Origin: VXYL01 sp965199875
GTDB lineage: Bacteria; Pseudomonadota; Gammaproteobacteria; Pseudomonadales; Azotimanducaceae
Reading direction: 5' to 3'
DNA: 64,000 nt
NCBI GenBank assembly: GCA_965199875.1
Contig: OZ241346.1
Span: forward strand, 3,224,001-3,288,000
Part shown: positions 56,428 through 64,000 of the stretch, in pieces
How positions within the stretch are numbered: the stretch's first letter is position 1
How the letters are laid out: each line of letters starts with the position of its first letter
Notes under the pieces: generated by a model
Databases searched by the model: none
The model's input: the letters and a program-made list of their open reading frames with translations, nothing else
Told to the model about the DNA's origin: nothing
Translations under genes and position numbers: made by a program

Positions 56428-59400
56428 GGCTGGGTACTCGCGGTTGGATCGATCACGGTCAAGGTTGGCGGCACGCGGCGGCTGCCGTCGAGTATGAAGC
56501 GGTAGACGCCGGCGACGCCCGCCTCCAGCATCAGATTGACTTGGCCATCCTGCACCAGGCCGGTGAACGGCGCACCCACCACCACGTGGCGGGTCGTTTC
56601 GTCCGCGGCGCCGAGGTTGACCGTCGCCCAGTCCTCGGAGGCCACCTTGAACTCGTAGGCCTGCGCTTCGAGTTCGACGGCTGCCGTGTAGACGGCGGCG
56701 CCCTTGAAGGTCAGCGGGTTCGTGGTGCCCCAGCCGTTCATGGCGCCACGAATGAACGCCTCGGTGCTGCCGAGTGGCCGGAACGGCGCCACCCACAGCG
56801 TCGGCGCGTCCAGGGTGGACGCATCCAGCGTGAACAGGTAGGCATTCGGCTGGGTGGCCGCCAACACCAGGTTGTCGTTGCTGCCAGCGAGGAAGGCCGA
56901 GTAGCCGGCGCCAACGGCCACCGTCGCGGCACTCGCGTCCGCAGCGCCCAGGTTGACGGCGGCCCAGTCCTCGGACGCCACCTTGAACTCCATCTCGCCG
57001 GCTTCCTCCACCAGCACCACGCCCTGGTAGACGCCGCCGCCAACGTAGTGCAGCCGGCCGCCGGTGCCCCATTCGTTGAACGCGCCGCGGGCGTAGATGG
57101 CGGTTTCCGCAAACGGCGCGCTGGCGAGGTCGATCGCCTTCAGCAGCGGAGCGCTGGGGTCGCTGGCATCCAGGCGGAAGCGATAGCGGCCTTCGATCTC
57201 AATGACGAGCGCGAAGTTCTCGCCAGGGCTTGCGAGCACGCTCTCCGTATTCAGCGCCAGCGCCGCGTCGTCGGCGTCGGGCGCCCCGAAGTTCACCGTG
57301 GCCCAGTCCTCGGAGGCCACCTTGAACGTGTGGCTGCCGGCTTCGTGCGGCGCCAGCTGCATGTCCAGCTGGTAGACGCCGTTGCCGATGAAGGTCATTG
57401 CGTTCGTGGTGCCCCAGTCGTCCGCCAAGCCGCGCACGTACACCGTGGTGTTGCCGAACGGCGGCGCGGTGCCGGGGGGCGGCGCGGACAAGCGCACGTC
57501 GTCCCAGTGCCAAGTGCGGCCATCGCCGGCAACGCCGTGGTCGAAGACGATGGCCAGGCTGTCGTAGCGGGCGGATTCGTCGAACTCCGAGAAGTCGAAG
57601 TACAGCGTTTCCCAGGCAGCCGAGCCGCGGTATTCGGCATTCGCCGAAAGCGTGGCGGTGCCGCCGCTGTCGGCAATGGAAAGCGCCACCGTGCCAGCGC
57701 CCTCGGCGACGTAGACGCGCATGGCGATGTGGGTGAGCTCGCTCGTGAAGGCGATGGCCGCGCCTTCCAGCACGATGCCGGTGCTCGCGTCCGCGGCGCT
57801 GCCAGCCATCTTCATGGTCGCGGCCACCATGTTCGTGCCATCGTCCGCGAGCGGGTCCGCCACCAGCAGCGTGGCGCTGCCGGCGCCGTCCTCGAACCGG
57901 TAGTTCATGCCGGCGTCGTCGAAGTCGAGGGGTTCTTCCAGCGCCGGTGCTGGCGGCGGGCCGCCGCGGGGCACGTCGGACGACTTGCGCAGCAGCAGCA
58001 CGGGGCCGTCGCGGCTGACGTCCAGCGTGAAGGCGTAGGTGTCCGCCTCGGCGATGGCGGTCTTCAGATTCGCCGGTGCGCCGGTGTCGGCCAGCGGCAG
58101 CGGCATGCCGACCACCACGGTGTCGCTGTCGGCGGCGCCGATGTTCACCGTCGCCCAGTCTTCGCTGGCGATCTTGAACTCGTAGCTTTCCGCTTCGAGT
58201 TCGACGTCCGCTCGATACGCCCCCGGGCCCTGCAAGGTCATGGCGTTGGCCGTGCCCCAGCCGTTGAAGCCGCCGCGCACGAAGATCGGCGTGCCGGCGA
58301 AGGGCGCCGCCGGCGCCACCCAAAGCGTCGCGCCGCCCTGCCCCTCCGCGTTGGAGAAGAATCCGCCCGCCGCCAAGGTGAACAGGTAGTCGCCATCGGC
58401 GGCAATGGCCAGCATAAGGTTAGGGTTGCGAGGGCCGCTCAACGCCATGCCAGCGTTCAGTTCCACTGCGGTGGAACCTTCCGCAGCGCTCAAGTCCACG
58501 GTGCTCCAGTCGTCGGAGGCCACCTTGAACAGATAGTCGCCGGCTTCCAGGCTGATGGTCGCCTGGTAGACCCCCCTGCCGACGTATTGCAGCGGGTCGT
58601 TGGTGCTCCAGCCGTTGAGGCTGCCGCGAACGTATGCCTCGGCGGGCAGCGCCCGGGCGTTGCCGACGGCGAGGGTCGGCGAGGCGCTGTCCAGGGCGTC
58701 CAGCACGAAGCGGTACTCGCCGTCTGCCGGCACGCTCAGCGTCAGGTTGGCGTCCGCCCCCTGCATGAAGCCTTGGAACGGCGCGTCGACGCCAACCGTC
58801 GCGGCGAGCGCATTCGCTGCGCCGAGATTGACGGTGGCCCAGTCCTCCGAGGCAACCTTGAACAGATAGTCGCCGGCTTCCACCGTCATGTACGCCTCGT
58901 AGCTGCCGCCGCCGACGTAGGCCAGTTCCGTGGCCGTGCCCCAGCCGTTGAACTGGCCGCGCAGGTAGATCCGCGTGTCGCCGAAGGGCACGGGCGGCTC
59001 GAAACCGGCGGTGACGAAGGCGGAAAGCCCCATGCCCTGCGCCATGCCCTGGGGTTTGACGAACACCGCGGTGGTCAAACCCGGCACGGTGAACGTGCCG
59101 CCGTCGTCCGTTGCTCCTGGTTCTTGGAAAGAGGCGGCGCGCGTGGTTTCGTCCGCCGACTCGCCCAACGCGGTGTGCAGCCGAAAACCCGAGGCGGTGC
59201 GAATCCGGATGGCGCGTTCCTCGGTAGCGCCGTTGAACACCACGACGACGGCGTCCAGGCGGGGATCGAGGTCGGCGCGCGGGGTGTCTTCGGTGTTGGC
59301 GACGACCCCGGCGCCATCGTCGATGCTCATGGCGATCAGATTGCTCTGGGCGCCCCGCCCGACGTTGTGGAAGCCCACCCGGTCGATCACCTCGGCGGCG

Positions 59401-62400
59401 CTCGTCAAGCTGAACAGCGCGCTGCCTTGGGCAATGCTCAGAAACTCCAGGAACATCGACCTGGCGAGCGCGATGTGTTCCGCCGACGGCATCGCGTCTT
59501 CGTCGGCAATGGCGGCTAGCACCTGCTCGTCCGGCGGGCCCTCCGGCGGCAGGCCGACGTTCCAGTTGTTGGACTCGCCCGCGAAGTCGACGCGGTTGAA
59601 CCAGTCGCCGGCGTTGTAGCTGTTGGCGCTCAGCGACTTCGAGCGCAGCAGTTCCGCGCCCATGTGGACGAACGGCACGCCTTGGCTTAAGAGCACCAGC
59701 GACTGCGCTTGCGCCGCCATCCGCACCCGCGCCGCGGTGCTGGTCGCGCCGTTCGGCAGCGCATCGCCTTGATTGAGGCGATCCCACAGCGTCAGCCCGT
59801 CGTGGACCGAGGCGTAGTTGACGCTCTCTTGCGGATCCGCGGTGTAGCCGCCGTCGCTCAGCGCGCGCACGGTGACGCCCGAGTCGAGCACCAGCTGGTA
59901 GTCCGCCAGATTGCCGGCCAGCCCGGCGCGAATGCGCGTCAGATCGCCGCCGGCGGCGATGGACAGATCCCGCAGCCGGTCGCGCATGCGGTCGTTGAAG
60001 GTGCCGATGCCGGTGCCGGCCATGTTGGCCTGGGTCGCCATTTCGATGCGCTCGGGGGCCGAGCCGATCGACGGCGCCCAGCCTTCGCCGTAGAAGTAGG
60101 TGTCTGGGTCCACGGCGCGCACCGCCACCAGCGTTTCCAGCATGAGCCGCTTGGGCAGCAGGCTCATCCAGTCGAAGCGGAAGCCGTCCACCTTGTAGTG
60201 GGTGGCCCAGAACACCGCTGAATCCTTGACGAACTTGCCCATCATGGCGTGTTCCGGGGCCGTGTCGCTGCAGCAGGAAGCGCGTTCGATGCCGCCGGTG
60301 GTGGCGTTGCGCCGGTAGTAGTAGCCGGGAACGATGCGGTCGAACACCGAGAAGCTGCCGTCCGCGCCTTCGTCCGAGGTGTGGTTGTACACCACGTCCA
60401 TCACCACGCGCAGGCCCATGCCGCGCAGCGCCTGGATCATGGCGCGCAGCTCGCGGATGCGCGCCGGACCCATCGGTTCGGTGGCGTAGCTGCCTTCCGG
60501 CACGTTGTAGAGCACAGGATCGTAGCCCCAGTTGAAGCCGTCCAGGTCGGCGATGGCGGCGACCACCTCGCGCGCGGCGTCGGTGGCGGGGTGCAGATCC
60601 CGGAGCTTGTCGAGAATCGTCGTGGTGTCGCGGACGTCGCCGGGGCAGAGCTCCTTGTTGGAGTCGTCCAGCCGGCACAGCTCGAAGATGGCGTTGTGCA
60701 GATTCACCTGCTGCGCCGGGTCTTCGTTGACGGAGCGGATGTCGAAAGTGGGCAGGACGTGGAAGTGGGTGACGCCGGCCTCTGCCAGCTGGCGCAAGTG
60801 CGTCACCGGCGCGGAGTCGCTGGCGGCGAATGCCAGATACTTGCCGCGATGGGCTTCGGGGGTGCTGGCGTCGCTGGCGCTGAAGTCGCGGACGTGCCCT
60901 TCGTAGATGACGGCCTGCTCCGGCGCCAGCGGCGCGAAATCGACCTCGGCGTCCCAGCCTTCGGGCTTCAAGTCCGCGGCGTCGACATCCACGAACTGGG
61001 AGGCGAGCGAGCCGGTGTAGGCGCTTACCGAGTAGGGATCCCGGGCCTCCCGAACCAGCAGCTGGCCTTCGCTCGGGTGATAGGCCGTGACGACGTAGCG
61101 GTAGTAGCGCCCGTCCCAGTTGCCGCTGGCGTCGGCGCGGCGCCAGATGCCGGTGTCGGAGTCCAGGCTCATGTCCAAGTCGGCGCTGAACACCAGAGCG
61201 CCGTCGGCACGGGTGTCGTACAGCCGCAGCTTCACGTCCTGGGCGGTCGGCGCCCACACCGAGGCGGCGATGCCGCCGTCGGCATAGACGGGGCCGAGCG
61301 TCGCTTCGTCGGCATCCGCATCGCCGCCGGTGTAGAGATCGTCCAGCACCGCGGCCAGCTGCAGCTGCGTGCCGAACTGATTGCCATCGGCGTCTTCGCC
61401 GACGATCCACAGCTGCTGCGTTAGCAGTTCCTTGACGCGCTCGACGCTCAAGTCCAGCGCGTAGGCCGAGTAGTCCGCCAGGTGCGGCACTCGGGCCGCT
61501 TGTTCGGCGACGAGGTCGATGGCCGTCGGCGTCGCCGCCATCTCGCCGCCGACGACCACGCCGCGCACGCTGCCGTCGGCTTGATCTTCGGCTGCGACGT
61601 CCAAGGTCGCCGCGGCGGAGGCGTAGAGCTGGACGTTCGTCAGAGCCCTGTCCCAGAGGATCGTGCCGGAGTCGATCCAGTGCGCGGCCTGGTCCTCCAC
61701 CGCCAAGGGCGGCGGCTCGAACTCCTCGCAGACGTCGTTGATGCAGATGGGCGCCGCCGCCGCTCGCGCCTCGCGCAGCTCGTTCTCCGCCAGGGTGGAG
61801 TCCACCACCACCCAGTACATGTTGCGGTAGGGATTGGCGGCGTCTTCCGTGAAGTTGATGCGCAGATCCACGGTCTGCGGCGCACCGGCATCGGCGTGGA
61901 TGATGAAGTTGCCGCACACCGCGTTCTCTTGCAGTTGCAGCACCCAGTAGGCGCCGTAGATCGGATCGACGGTGCCGTCCAGGTAGTGCGGGTAGTTCGG
62001 CGGCGGGCCGTCCGGCCAAGTGGTGCCGCCGCCCTCGTAGCTGTAGTCCACGGCGCCGCCGGCCCCGCGCAGCGTCACCCGCTCGCCATCCCAGCTGCCG
62101 GCTTCGCAGCCGTTGTTCCACAGATGCAGCACCCAGCCGCTGAAGTTCTTGTCGCGACGGTTGTAGTAGATCACCGCTTCGTTCGGCCCCGGCACGTACT
62201 TGGGCGCTGGCTTGTCGGGCACGATGCAGCGCCCGCCGACCGCCACCTCGGGCGGTTCGCACTGGGGCGCCGGCGGCGCGCCGCACTGGCCGTTGTCCAG
62301 CACCACCTGATTGCCGGGGCAAGTGGCGAGCGGCGTCTGATCGCCACCCGGTCCGCCGCCGCAGGCGGCCAGCACGGCGCTGGCGAAGACAACCAAGGCG

Positions 62401-62438
62401 ATGCCGCGCCGGTTGGCGGCTCGAACGGTTTGGCGCAT
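56424..62438 (-). CDS. Surface pullulanase lipoprotein (GH13) with six C-terminal repeats
   Basis: A 2004-residue lipoprotein: lipobox VFASAVLAAC with Cys26, then a Cys-rich linker. A starch-binding-like N-terminal region (NEAVIYYNRRDKNFSGWVLH) is followed by a pullulanase CBM48-type domain (GIAASVWAPTAQDVKLRLYD) and the GH13 barrel: VVMDVVYNHTSDEG, VDGFRFDWMSLL (Asp756), YFYGEGW (Glu785) and NYASVHDGLTLWD. After residue about 1155 come six ~105-residue repeats interrupted by one CBM-like insert (ALEEPLDFDDAGMNYRFEDG). It debranches pullulan or starch at the cell surface. ATG 62438 is the first Met before the lipobox. Confidence 0.92.
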   Translation of the reverse strand: MRQTVRAANRRGIALVVFASAVLAACGGGPGGDQTPLATCPGNQVVLDNGQCGAPPAPQCEPPEVAVGGRCIVPDKPAPKYVPGPNEAVIYYNRRDKNFSGWVLHLWNNGCEAGSWDGERVTLRGAGGAVDYSYEGGGTTWPDGPPPNYPHYLDGTVDPIYGAYWVLQLQENAVCGNFIIHADAGAPQTVDLRINFTEDAANPYRNMYWVVVDSTLAENELREARAAAAPICINDVCEEFEPPPLAVEDQAAHWIDSGTILWDRALTNVQLYASAAATLDVAAEDQADGSVRGVVVGGEMAATPTAIDLVAEQAARVPHLADYSAYALDLSVERVKELLTQQLWIVGEDADGNQFGTQLQLAAVLDDLYTGGDADADEATLGPVYADGGIAASVWAPTAQDVKLRLYDTRADGALVFSADLDMSLDSDTGIWRRADASGNWDGRYYRYVVTAYHPSEGQLLVREARDPYSVSAYTGSLASQFVDVDAADLKPEGWDAEVDFAPLAPEQAVIYEGHVRDFSASDASTPEAHRGKYLAFAASDSAPVTHLRQLAEAGVTHFHVLPTFDIRSVNEDPAQQVNLHNAIFELCRLDDSNKELCPGDVRDTTTILDKLRDLHPATDAAREVVAAIADLDGFNWGYDPVLYNVPEGSYATEPMGPARIRELRAMIQALRGMGLRVVMDVVYNHTSDEGADGSFSVFDRIVPGYYYRRNATTGGIERASCCSDTAPEHAMMGKFVKDSAVFWATHYKVDGFRFDWMSLLPKRLMLETLVAVRAVDPDTYFYGEGWAPSIGSAPERIEMATQANMAGTGIGTFNDRMRDRLRDLSIAAGGDLTRIRAGLAGNLADYQLVLDSGVTVRALSDGGYTADPQESVNYASVHDGLTLWDRLNQGDALPNGATSTAARVRMAAQAQSLVLLSQGVPFVHMGAELLRSKSLSANSYNAGDWFNRVDFAGESNNWNVGLPPEGPPDEQVLAAIADEDAMPSAEHIALARSMFLEFLSIAQGSALFSLTSAAEVIDRVGFHNVGRGAQSNLIAMSIDDGAGVVANTEDTPRADLDPRLDAVVVVFNGATEERAIRIRTASGFRLHTALGESADETTRAASFQEPGATDDGGTFTVPGLTTAVFVKPQGMAQGMGLSAFVTAGFEPPVPFGDTRIYLRGQFNGWGTATELAYVGGGSYEAYMTVEAGDYLFKVASEDWATVNLGAANALAATVGVDAPFQGFMQGADANLTLSVPADGEYRFVLDALDSASPTLAVGNARALPAEAYVRGSLNGWSTNDPLQYVGRGVYQATISLEAGDYLFKVASDDWSTVDLSAAEGSTAVELNAGMALSGPRNPNLMLAIAADGDYLFTLAAGGFFSNAEGQGGATLWVAPAAPFAGTPIFVRGGFNGWGTANAMTLQGPGAYRADVELEAESYEFKIASEDWATVNIGAADSDTVVVGMPLPLADTGAPANLKTAIAEADTYAFTLDVSRDGPVLLLRKSSDVPRGGPPPAPALEEPLDFDDAGMNYRFEDGAGSATLLVADPLADDGTNMVAATMKMAGSAADASTGIVLEGAAIAFTSELTHIAMRVYVAEGAGTVALSIADSGGTATLSANAEYRGSAAWETLYFDFSEFDESARYDSLAIVFDHGVAGDGRTWHWDDVRLSAPPPGTAPPFGNTTVYVRGLADDWGTTNAMTFIGNGVYQLDMQLAPHEAGSHTFKVASEDWATVNFGAPDADDAALALNTESVLASPGENFALVIEIEGRYRFRLDASDPSAPLLKAIDLASAPFAETAIYARGAFNEWGTGGRLHYVGGGVYQGVVLVEEAGEMEFKVASEDWAAVNLGAADASAATVAVGAGYSAFLAGSNDNLVLAATQPNAYLFTLDASTLDAPTLWVAPFRPLGSTEAFIRGAMNGWGTTNPLTFKGAAVYTAAVELEAQAYEFKVASEDWATVNLGAADETTRHVVVGAPFTGLVQDGQVNLMLEAGVAGVYRFILDGSRRVPPTLTVIDPTASTQP
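56570..58980 (-). repeat. Six tandem carbohydrate-module repeats in the pullulanase gene
   Basis: Within the pullulanase the unit (Y/F)(V/L)RG-x-NGWGT...G-x-YxAxxxLExGxYxFKVASEDWATVNLGAAD recurs six times (about residues 1155, 1258, 1365, 1650, 1760 and 1875). The fourth copy is slightly longer and the CBM-like insert separates copies three and four. The FKVASEDWATVN core is almost invariant, which suggests recent duplication or gene conversion. Confidence 0.85.
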
Positions 62439-62508
62439 CGGAGGACTCGCTAGAAGCGTCGCGCACGGTCTAACATAGGCCTTACGGAAGCCGCAACGAC
62501 CGCGGCCA

Positions 62509-62522
62509 TGAATACGATTGCA
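62509..62522. promoter_or_regulatory. Candidate LacI-type operator between pullulanase and lacI
   Basis: TGAATACGATTGCA in the 125-base divergent gap has a central CG and matching outer TG/CA and inner A/T pairs, resembling the LacI-family consensus TGNAANCGNTTNCA. It is not a perfect palindrome, but it lies where both transcripts could be controlled. Confidence 0.45.
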
Positions 62523-62563
62523 TTCACCGCGACCACGCCGCCGGCAGCGAGCGCCTAGCCGCC

Positions 62564-63577
62564 ATGCCGAGGATCACCTCGCTCGACATCGCCAGACTGG
62601 CGGGCGTATCCCAGGCGACGGTTTCCCGGGCGCTGCGGGAAAGCCCGCTGGTGCGGCCCGACACCCGTCGCCGCGTACAGCGCATTGCCAAGGAGCACAA
62701 CTACAGCGTCGACAGCGCGGCGCGCAATCTGCGTTCCGGGCAGAATTCCACCATCGCCATGCTGGTGCGCGAGGAATCCGGCATGGACAGCGCGATCAAC
62801 CCGTTCTTCACCTCGCTCCTGGCGAGCGTCACTCGGGCGGCGGCGGAAAACGGCTATGACGTGCTGCTGTCCCTGCAACAGCTGAGCGAGGACTGGATCG
62901 CCGACTACGAGACCAGCAACAAGGCCGCCGGCATCGTCCTGCTCGGCTACGGCGGCTACCGCGACTACATTCGCAGAATCGCACTGCTCGACGACGCCCA
63001 CGTGCTGACCTGGGGGCCGGTGGTCGCCGGACAGCCAGGACACTTCATCGGCTGCGACAATCGCCTCGGCGGCTATCTGGCCACCCGCCACCTGATCGGC
63101 CTCGGCCATCGCCGAATCGCCTTCGTCGGCGACACCTCGGACGACTGCCCGGAGTTCCAGGATCGCTACCGTGGCTATGCCGATGCCTTGGCGGAAGCGC
63201 GATTGGCGCCGTCCGACGGCTTGCTTGCGGCATCGCCGCCTTCCGCCCACGGCGGTGCCGCGGCGGCGCGGCAACTGCTGCGTGGCGGCTGCCCCTTCAG
63301 CGCCGTCTTCTGCGCCAGCGATCTGATCGCCCTCGGCGCCATGCGCACCTTGGAGCAGAGGCGCCTGCGGGTGCCGGCGAACGTCTCCGTAGTGGGCTTC
63401 GACGACCTTCCAGCCGTAGCCCACACGCGGCCGGCGCTGACGACGATTCGCCAGGACACGGCACTGGCCGGCACGGCCATCGTTTCCACCCTGCTGCGCC
63501 TGATCGCCGGCGAAGCCGCCGAATCGAGGCTGCTGGCGCCGACCTTGGTGGAGCGCGAATCGAGCGCCGCATGTTGA
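62564..63577 (+). CDS. LacI-family transcriptional regulator of the glucan locus
   Basis: The 337-residue repressor has the canonical HTH ITSLDIARLAGVSQATVSRA at residues 4-23 and the hinge helix NYSVDSAARNLRSGQNST, followed by the sugar-binding PBP1 domain (RRIAFVGDTSDDCPEFQDRY, FCASDLIALGAMRTLEQRR and VSVVGFDDLPAVAHTRPALT). It is divergent from the pullulanase-receptor operon, the usual position of a maltodextrin- or glucan-responsive LacI protein. The ligand is inferred from context. Confidence 0.9.
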   Translation: MPRITSLDIARLAGVSQATVSRALRESPLVRPDTRRRVQRIAKEHNYSVDSAARNLRSGQNSTIAMLVREESGMDSAINPFFTSLLASVTRAAAENGYDVLLSLQQLSEDWIADYETSNKAAGIVLLGYGGYRDYIRRIALLDDAHVLTWGPVVAGQPGHFIGCDNRLGGYLATRHLIGLGHRRIAFVGDTSDDCPEFQDRYRGYADALAEARLAPSDGLLAASPPSAHGGAAAARQLLRGGCPFSAVFCASDLIALGAMRTLEQRRLRVPANVSVVGFDDLPAVAHTRPALTTIRQDTALAGTAIVSTLLRLIAGEAAESRLLAPTLVERESSAAC

Positions 63578-63635
63578 GTGCCTTGCGTCCGGGTGGAGGC
63601 GCGGCAGCATGCGCCGGCCCGTCTTCGTCTGCGTC

Positions 63636-63641
63636 TATAAT
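63636..63641 (+). promoter_or_regulatory. Candidate -10 box upstream of the last gene
   Basis: TATAAT is a perfect -10 hexamer. An in-frame ATG (63650) lies eight bases downstream, so the transcript could be leaderless; the conventional start at 63680 is 38 bases away. Confidence 0.4.
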
Positions 63642-63679
63642 CGTGGCAAATGTCCTGCGGCCGCCTTGGGAAATCCGCC

Positions 63680-64000
63680 ATGCGAATAGCACGGTTCGTT
63701 GCGATCCTCTTCGTCCTCGCAGGAGTTCGGGCGGCAGTGGCGGACGGGAGCGAGGCCGCCAGTCCGCGGTCCGACGCCTCGGCCAAGCCGCAGGCGGACG
63801 AAGAGATGATCGTCACCGGGCGGGCGCCGGCGAAGAACCGCGTGCCGCCGATGGAGTATCTGATGCAGGTGTACGACGCTCGGCGGCAAGGGGCGCACCT
63901 GTACAAGCGCGGACGCTACGCCGAGGCGTTTCCGTATCTTCTGGTCGCCGCCAAGCGCGGCTTCAAGTTCGCCCAGGCGCGGGTGGGCTTTCTCTACCAG
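63680..64000 (+). CDS. Secreted Sel1/TPR-like protein, partial, runs off right edge
   Basis: The first 107 residues have a signal peptide (MRIARFVAILFVLAGVRAAV) and then a repeat-like helical region LYKRGRYAEAFPYLLVAAKR followed by GFKFAQARVGFLYQ, the spacing of Sel1-like or TPR repeats. Between them is EEMIVTGRAPAKNRV. ATG 63650 in the same frame would add 10 residues before the signal. The rest lies beyond the window. Confidence 0.7.
   Translation, partial: MRIARFVAILFVLAGVRAAVADGSEAASPRSDASAKPQADEEMIVTGRAPAKNRVPPMEYLMQVYDARRQGAHLYKRGRYAEAFPYLLVAAKRGFKFAQARVGFLYQ

Overview
The window is a 64 kb piece of a GC-rich chromosome, most likely from an uncultivated or marine-type gammaproteobacterium. 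The evidence is the run rseP-bamA-skp-lpxD-fabZ-lpxA, the gammaproteobacterial envelope order, together with CysB, a TonB-dependent receptor and an outer-membrane-type pullulanase lipoprotein. Strong GC3 bias produces many long antisense open frames, which are left out.

Layout. 1-6 kb: a large type III-like DNA methyltransferase, a GHKL ATPase/histidine-kinase-like gene and a receiver-like gene, in that order on the minus strand. The kinase gene is cut at its H-box by a remnant IS1380-family transposase. 6-8.2 kb: small accessory genes (an XRE antitoxin-like gene and a frameshifted nucleotidyltransferase). 8.2-15 kb: lipid A and outer-membrane assembly operon. 15.3-17.5 kb: a UGSC-family selenoprotein with an in-frame TGA, beside a thioredoxin-fold partner. 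17.6-25.7 kb: metallophosphoesterase, AlbA_2/Schlafen-like protein, decayed fragments, CMD protein, TerB / J-domain / VWA cluster, YdcH-like protein and 5'-nucleotidase. 25.8-30.3 kb: cysB followed by a translationally coupled HAD-UbiA fusion, a DprE1-like oxidase and a DprE2-like reductase, a polyprenyl-phospho-arabinose-type pathway. 30.3-32.6 kb: thiol protein, cysH and a sulfotransferase. 32.8-36.9 kb: thrH-prpB-prpC-prpD (methylcitrate cycle for propionate). 36.9-38.8 kb: a YfcG-like GST coupled to an AhpD-like protein whose CxxC motif is CxxU, read through TGA. 38.9-47.6 kb: SNF2/RapA-type helicase, Uma2 nuclease, metH. 47.6-53.3 kb: GH13 cyclomaltodextrinase, AAA-ATPase/PD-(D/E)XK protein, Mrr-type endonuclease and a broken neighbour. 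53.4-63.6 kb: a starch utilization locus of TonB-dependent receptor, 2004-residue pullulanase with six C-terminal repeats, and a divergent LacI regulator. 63.7 kb to the edge: start of a Sel1-like secreted protein.

How they work together. The alpha-glucan genes (pullulanase, receptor, LacI regulator, and the GH13 enzyme 4 kb away) form a coherent scheme: cut at the surface, import, then regulate. The two selenoproteins both sit beside thiol-redox partners, which implies the host has SelA/SelB/SelD and selC; none of these lies in the window. The methyltransferase-GHKL-receiver cassette is the best candidate for a poorly described defence or modification system. Here it appears inactivated by the insertion. 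No tRNA, rRNA or CRISPR array was seen.
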